From NCBI GenBank assembly GCA_963629305.1, contig CAVGIJ010000001.1, positions 119,868-183,867 on the forward strand: a stretch of 64,000 nucleotides of DNA, in the 5' to 3' direction. The stretch is from UBA1227 sp963629305. Lineage in GTDB: Bacteria; Bacillota; Clostridia; Oscillospirales; Acutalibacteraceae. The notes below the pieces were generated by a model. The model saw nothing but the letters and a program-made list of their open reading frames with translations, ran no database searches and was not told where the DNA came from. The translations under genes were made by a program, and so were the position numbers. This document shows positions 60,543 to 64,000 of the stretch, piece by piece (position 1 is the first letter of the stretch; each line of letters opens with the position of its first letter).

Positions 60543-62337
60543 GAGCAATATAAGAAATTTTTCAATTGTCGCGCATATTGATCACGGCAAGTCAACGCTT
60601 GCCGACAGATTACTTGAGCTTACCGGAGCGGTTGCCAAGAGAGATATGACAGAACAGCTTCTTGACAACATGGATCTTGAGCGCGAACGCGGAATTACAA
60701 TAAAGGCTCATGCGGTAAAACTTGATTATAAGGCTGATGACGGCGAGGTTTACGAGCTGAATCTTATAGACACTCCGGGTCATGTCGACTTCAATTACGA
60801 GGTTTCACGCTCTCTTGCCGCATGCGAAGGCGCTGTTTTGATTGTTGATGCCACGCAGGGCATTGAGGCGCAGACTCTTGCCAATACATACCTGGCTCTT
60901 GACCACGATCTCGAAATTTGCCCGGTAATAAACAAAATAGACCTTCCCGCCGCAGACCCCGATACGGTTTGCAAGGAAGTTGAAGATGTAATCGGACTCG
61001 ATTGCTCACAGGCACCTCGTGTATCTGCAAAAACGGGTGAAAATGTTCAGCAGGTGCTCGAACAGATAGTTAAGATTGTACCTCCGCCAAAAGGGGATGA
61101 GAACGCCCCGCTTAAAGCTCTTATCTTTGACTCAATTTACGACAGCTACAAAGGCGTTATCGTATATGTCCGCATAGTTGACGGTCAGATAAAGGGCGGA
61201 GACACAATGCGCATGATGGCAACAGGTGCCGAATTTACAGTTGTTGAAGTCGGATATATGCGCGCGACATCTATGGAGCCTGTAGATGTTTTGAGAGCAG
61301 GCGAGGTAGGTTACATAACAGCCTCAATAAAAACAGTCTCGGAGGCACGTGTCGGCGACACGGTTACTCTTGCGACGCGACCGGCAGAAGAGGCTCTCGC
61401 CGGTTACAGAAAAGTAAATCCAATGGTTTTCTGCGGTATTTATCCGGCGGACGGTGCGGATTACGAGAATCTCAAAGAAGCGCTTGCAAAGCTTCAACTC
61501 AATGATGCCGCGCTTTCCTTTGAGCCTGAAACCTCCGGTGCTCTCGGCTTTGGATTCAGATGCGGTTTTCTCGGACTCCTTCATCTTGAAATAATTCAGG
61601 AACGTCTTGAGAGGGAGTATGATCTTGATCTTGTGACGACAATTCCGAGTGTCATTTACAAAATTCATCTTAATAACGGTGATTGCATTGAGATTGACAA
61701 TCCGAGCAATTATCCCGACCCCGCAACCATAAACTTTATGGAGGAGCCGATAACCAACGCTCATATTTATGCTCCGCCTGATTATGTCGGCGCGATAATG
61801 GATCTTTGCCAGGAGAGAAGAGGCGTATTCAAGGATATGCAGTATCTTGCCTCTGACCGTGTTGACATACACTATGAGCTTCCGCTGAACGAGATAATAT
61901 ACGACTTTTTTGACGTACTTAAGTCGAGAACACGCGGATACGCTTCGTTTGATTATGAGATAAAGGGGTACGAAAGGTCTGACCTTGTAAAGCTTGATGT
62001 TCTTCTAAACGGAGATCAGATTGATGCATTGTCGTTTATTATTCATTCCGAAAAGGCGTACAATAAAGCAAGAAAGATTGCTGAAAAACTCAAAGAAAAC
62101 ATCCCGCGTCAGCTTTTTGAAATTCCCATTCAGATGGCTATCGGCGGAAAGGTTATAGCACGGGAAACCGTAAAAGCCATGCGTAAAGATGTACTTGCAA
62201 AGTGCTACGGCGGTGACATTACGCGTAAGAAAAAGCTTCTTGAAAAGCAAAAAGAGGGAAAGAAGCGTATGCGCCAGTTCGGCAGTGTGGAAGTTCCTCA
62301 GGAGGCATTTATGGCTGTGCTTAAACTTGATGACTGA
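60529..62337 (+). CDS. lepA: Elongation factor 4 (LepA) translational GTPase
   Basis: This 602-residue GTPase acts on stalled or pre-translocated ribosomes. G1 is AHIDHGKSTLADRLLE, G2 is RERGITIKAHAV, G3 DTPGHVDF, G4 NKIDLP and G5 VSAKTGENV. LepA-specific parts include GYITASIKTVSEARVGDTVT, GFGFRCGFLGLLHLEI and the C-terminal MRQFGSVEVPQEAF. The length is typical. It overlaps the small upstream gene; hemW follows by 36 bases, the usual Firmicute order lepA-hemW. Confidence 0.98.
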   Translation: MSDYKSNIRNFSIVAHIDHGKSTLADRLLELTGAVAKRDMTEQLLDNMDLERERGITIKAHAVKLDYKADDGEVYELNLIDTPGHVDFNYEVSRSLAACEGAVLIVDATQGIEAQTLANTYLALDHDLEICPVINKIDLPAADPDTVCKEVEDVIGLDCSQAPRVSAKTGENVQQVLEQIVKIVPPPKGDENAPLKALIFDSIYDSYKGVIVYVRIVDGQIKGGDTMRMMATGAEFTVVEVGYMRATSMEPVDVLRAGEVGYITASIKTVSEARVGDTVTLATRPAEEALAGYRKVNPMVFCGIYPADGADYENLKEALAKLQLNDAALSFEPETSGALGFGFRCGFLGLLHLEIIQERLEREYDLDLVTTIPSVIYKIHLNNGDCIEIDNPSNYPDPATINFMEEPITNAHIYAPPDYVGAIMDLCQERRGVFKDMQYLASDRVDIHYELPLNEIIYDFFDVLKSRTRGYASFDYEIKGYERSDLVKLDVLLNGDQIDALSFIIHSEKAYNKARKIAEKLKENIPRQLFEIPIQMAIGGKVIARETVKAMRKDVLAKCYGGDITRKKKLLEKQKEGKKRMRQFGSVEVPQEAFMAVLKLDD

Positions 62338-62373
62338 ATTGACGAAATCAAATTGCCGTATACGGAGACTTGT

Positions 62374-63456
62374 ATGAAAAAACATATCGGACTTTACATA
62401 CACATACCTTTTTGCAAAAGCTTCTGTCCGTACTGTGATTTTTATAAGGTGCACGGTTCGGAAGAACTGATGAAAAAATATACAGAGGCAGTAGTGAAAA
62501 CCACTGCCTCTTTTTCTCATGAGTACGACTGTATTGCGGACACGGTGTATTTCGGCGGAGGAACGCCGACGGCGCTCCCGGGGGAGTATATTGCAAAAAT
62601 GCTCGACTGCCTTCGCACATGCTTTGAGGTGTCGGATGATGCCGAAATAACCGTGGAGTGTAATCCGGGCTCGGATCTTGAAGATGTTTTGCCGTTGCTT
62701 TATTCTGCAGGAGTGAACAGACTTTCAATAGGACTTCAATCTGCAGATGACACAGAACGGAAAAAGCTCGGACGTCTTTCCGGTCGCAGGCGTGTTTCCG
62801 AAGTTTTAGATCTTGCGCGGAAAATCGGATTTGAAAATTTGAGCCTTGATCTTATGCTCGGAATACCGGAGCAGACTGATGAAAGCCTTAAAAATACATT
62901 GGACTTTTGTATCCTCGAGCAAGTGAAACATTTAAGTGCATATATGCTCAAAATAGAGGACGGTACGGTTTTTTCGAGGCGCAGCGAAACTCTTAATCTT
63001 CCGGATGAAGATTCCGTATGTAAATTTTATGACACAGTATGTGAAACTCTTGAAAAAAACGGGTTTTTGCAATATGAAATATCTAACTTTGCCGCTCCGG
63101 GTTATGAAAGCAAACACAATCTCAAATATTGGAACTGTGAGGAATATCTCGGAATAGGACCTGCGGCACATTCTTTTATGAACGGAAAAAGGTTTTATTT
63201 CGAAAGAGATATTGACGGCTTTATTGACGGTAAACCTCCGGTGTTTGACTCATTCGGAGGCTCATACGAGGAGTGGCTTATGTTGAAACTTCGTCAAAAC
63301 AGAGGAATAGACGATTTAAAACTTTTAAAACCCGAGACAATAAAAAAAGCACAGAATACGCTGCTTTCCCCATTTGTAACACTTGATGAGAACGGGCTTA
63401 GACTTACGCACCGCGGATTCCTTTTGTCAAATACGGTTATTTCGGAGCTTATATGA
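62374..63456 (+). CDS. hemW: Radical SAM heme chaperone HemW-like
   Basis: This 360-residue radical SAM protein is of the HemW/coproporphyrinogen dehydrogenase-like group. The Fe-S motif is HIPFCKSFCPYCDFYK (C-x3-C-x2-C). Further marks: YFGGGTPTALPG, ECNPGS, RLSIGLQSADD, LDLMLGIPEQT, and the C-terminal KHNLKYWNCEEYLGIGPAAHSF. HemW delivers heme rather than making porphyrin in characterised cases. I chose ATG 62374; the ATG at 62353 is less well placed. Confidence 0.93.
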   Translation: MKKHIGLYIHIPFCKSFCPYCDFYKVHGSEELMKKYTEAVVKTTASFSHEYDCIADTVYFGGGTPTALPGEYIAKMLDCLRTCFEVSDDAEITVECNPGSDLEDVLPLLYSAGVNRLSIGLQSADDTERKKLGRLSGRRRVSEVLDLARKIGFENLSLDLMLGIPEQTDESLKNTLDFCILEQVKHLSAYMLKIEDGTVFSRRSETLNLPDEDSVCKFYDTVCETLEKNGFLQYEISNFAAPGYESKHNLKYWNCEEYLGIGPAAHSFMNGKRFYFERDIDGFIDGKPPVFDSFGGSYEEWLMLKLRQNRGIDDLKLLKPETIKKAQNTLLSPFVTLDENGLRLTHRGFLLSNTVISELI

Positions 63457-63471
63457 CGATAAGACATGACA

Positions 63472-63528
63472 TAAAAAAAGCATTCAAAGATTTTATCCGC
63501 GCAGGATGATTCTTTGAATGCTTTGTAT
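63472..63528. terminator. Terminator between convergent hemW and the minus-strand gene
   Basis: AAAGCATTCAAAGA pairs with TCTTTGAATGCTTT around an inner ATCC/GGAT stem. Seven A on the left give a T-run for the minus strand; the right side (GTATTTT) is a weaker tail for the plus strand. Confidence 0.85.
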
Positions 63529-63542
63529 TTTAAAAGAAACTT

Positions 63543-63998
63543 TTACTTGTCTGTGTCGTCGTCCGAATTGCTTAAGTCGGGGATTGCCATTTCAGCTGCC
63601 GAAGATATAATTTTTAGCTGATTGAAATACGAGTCTTCGGGAATGATTATCTCTTCGCTTTGTCTGTCGGCAGGCTTCAATTCACCTTTTTTCTTCTTTT
63701 CACTTTTTTTCTTTGTGTCACTGTTTTCTTTCTTTATACGATTTCTGCTTTCACCCTCGCTGTAAATCGGTTTATACTTATTCCTAAGCAAGTCGTAAAT
63801 ATCATCATCAAGGAATATTGACGAGAGAAAAATAGTAATTATCGGAATCAAATAGAGAATTTGAAATGAGAAATATACGTCTTTTAAGTCTATCATGTAA
63901 ATGATAAGAGAGAACAATGTGGTAATTAAATAATTTATGACTGATGCACCGAGAGACAAAACGGTGGGAAAACGCTTTGAACCGAACATGTACAATAT
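63543..63998 (-). CDS. Membrane protein of unknown function, 5' end cut by window
   Basis: The visible part encodes about 150 residues. Two hydrophobic segments lie near the start (VINYLITTLFSLIIYMI and FQILYLIPIITIFLSSIFL), followed by a highly charged Lys/Glu cytosolic tail (KKKSEKKKKGELK) ending in SNSDDDTDK. The frame is open to the window edge, so the true start may be further right. No family is recognised. Confidence 0.7.
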   Translation of the reverse strand: MLYMFGSKRFPTVLSLGASVINYLITTLFSLIIYMIDLKDVYFSFQILYLIPIITIFLSSIFLDDDIYDLLRNKYKPIYSEGESRNRIKKENSDTKKKSEKKKKGELKPADRQSEEIIIPEDSYFNQLKIISSAAEMAIPDLSNSDDDTDK

Positions 63999-64000
63999 GG

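Noticed and set aside
61324..61872. 182-codon minus-strand frame opposite lepA
   Set aside because: It is antisense to highly conserved LepA sequence with no independent support.
1..64000. CRISPR arrays, tRNA or rRNA genes, insertion sequences
   Set aside because: I saw no regularly spaced repeats, cloverleaf-like tRNA sequence, rRNA segments or transposase frames in the window.

Overview
This window looks like a chromosomal segment of a low-to-mid GC Firmicute of class Clostridia, most likely an Oscillospirales/Ruminococcus-type gut or rumen bacterium. The reasons are the gene content and order (a division/cell-wall cluster with a PASTA penicillin-binding protein, pheST behind a T-box leader, acpS-nnr, dnaG-rpoD, addBA, an IreB-type regulator), frequent TTG/GTG starts with strong Shine-Dalgarno sites, and SipW/TasA-type secreted proteins. 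A run of 10 Ns at 42189-42198 shows it is a draft or metagenomic scaffold. The order assignment is inference.

Layout. 1-11032: division and peptidoglycan cluster (3' end of rsmH, an ftsL/divIC-like gene, PASTA-PBP, murF, mraY, ftsW, murG, a decayed murA, divIB/ftsQ, ftsZ). 11170-15070: rpmE, a YigZ-family gene, a small lipoprotein, and a MacA-like adaptor with a MacB-like permease but no ATPase. 15154-19516 (minus): a small unknown gene, ireB, pheT, pheS and a phenylalanine T-box leader. 19636-31964: acpS, nnr, a mazF remnant, tmk, LPG-synthase C-like, GNAT, DJ-1, mltG, U32 peptidase, dGTPase, dnaG, rpoD.

32021-40807 is the most unusual part. It is an accessory island encoding a SipW-type signal peptidase, three TasA/camelysin-like secreted proteins with SipW-type signal sequences, an 858-residue InlB-repeat surface protein, a membrane-anchored companion, and an 819-residue protein with a von Willebrand A domain, a SpaA/CnaB-like domain and a pilin-like isopeptide domain. 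There is no sortase. The island is bracketed by two identical 40-bp copies of an intrinsic terminator, the first being that of rpoD. Its promoter carries a repeated operator-like motif, one copy of which overlaps the -10 element. It reads as a self-contained extracellular fibre plus adhesin system.

40886-64000: GPH/MFS symporter (interrupted by the N gap), methyltransferase, OmpR-type regulator and large membrane histidine kinase, addA and addB (minus), a dpaA-like remnant (minus), murC, L,D-transpeptidase, acyl-CoA-ligase-like gene, STAS/SpoIIAA-like remnant, a DUF5696-like lipoprotein, a small unknown gene, lepA, hemW and a 5'-cut minus-strand membrane protein.

Four genes (murA, mazF, a dpaA-like gene, a spoIIAA-like gene) survive only as short remnants. 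Three lie next to intact neighbours and keep a recognisable start with its ribosome binding site; murA and mazF keep their true C-terminus. This pattern points to gene loss by internal deletion, and two of the four are sporulation-type genes.
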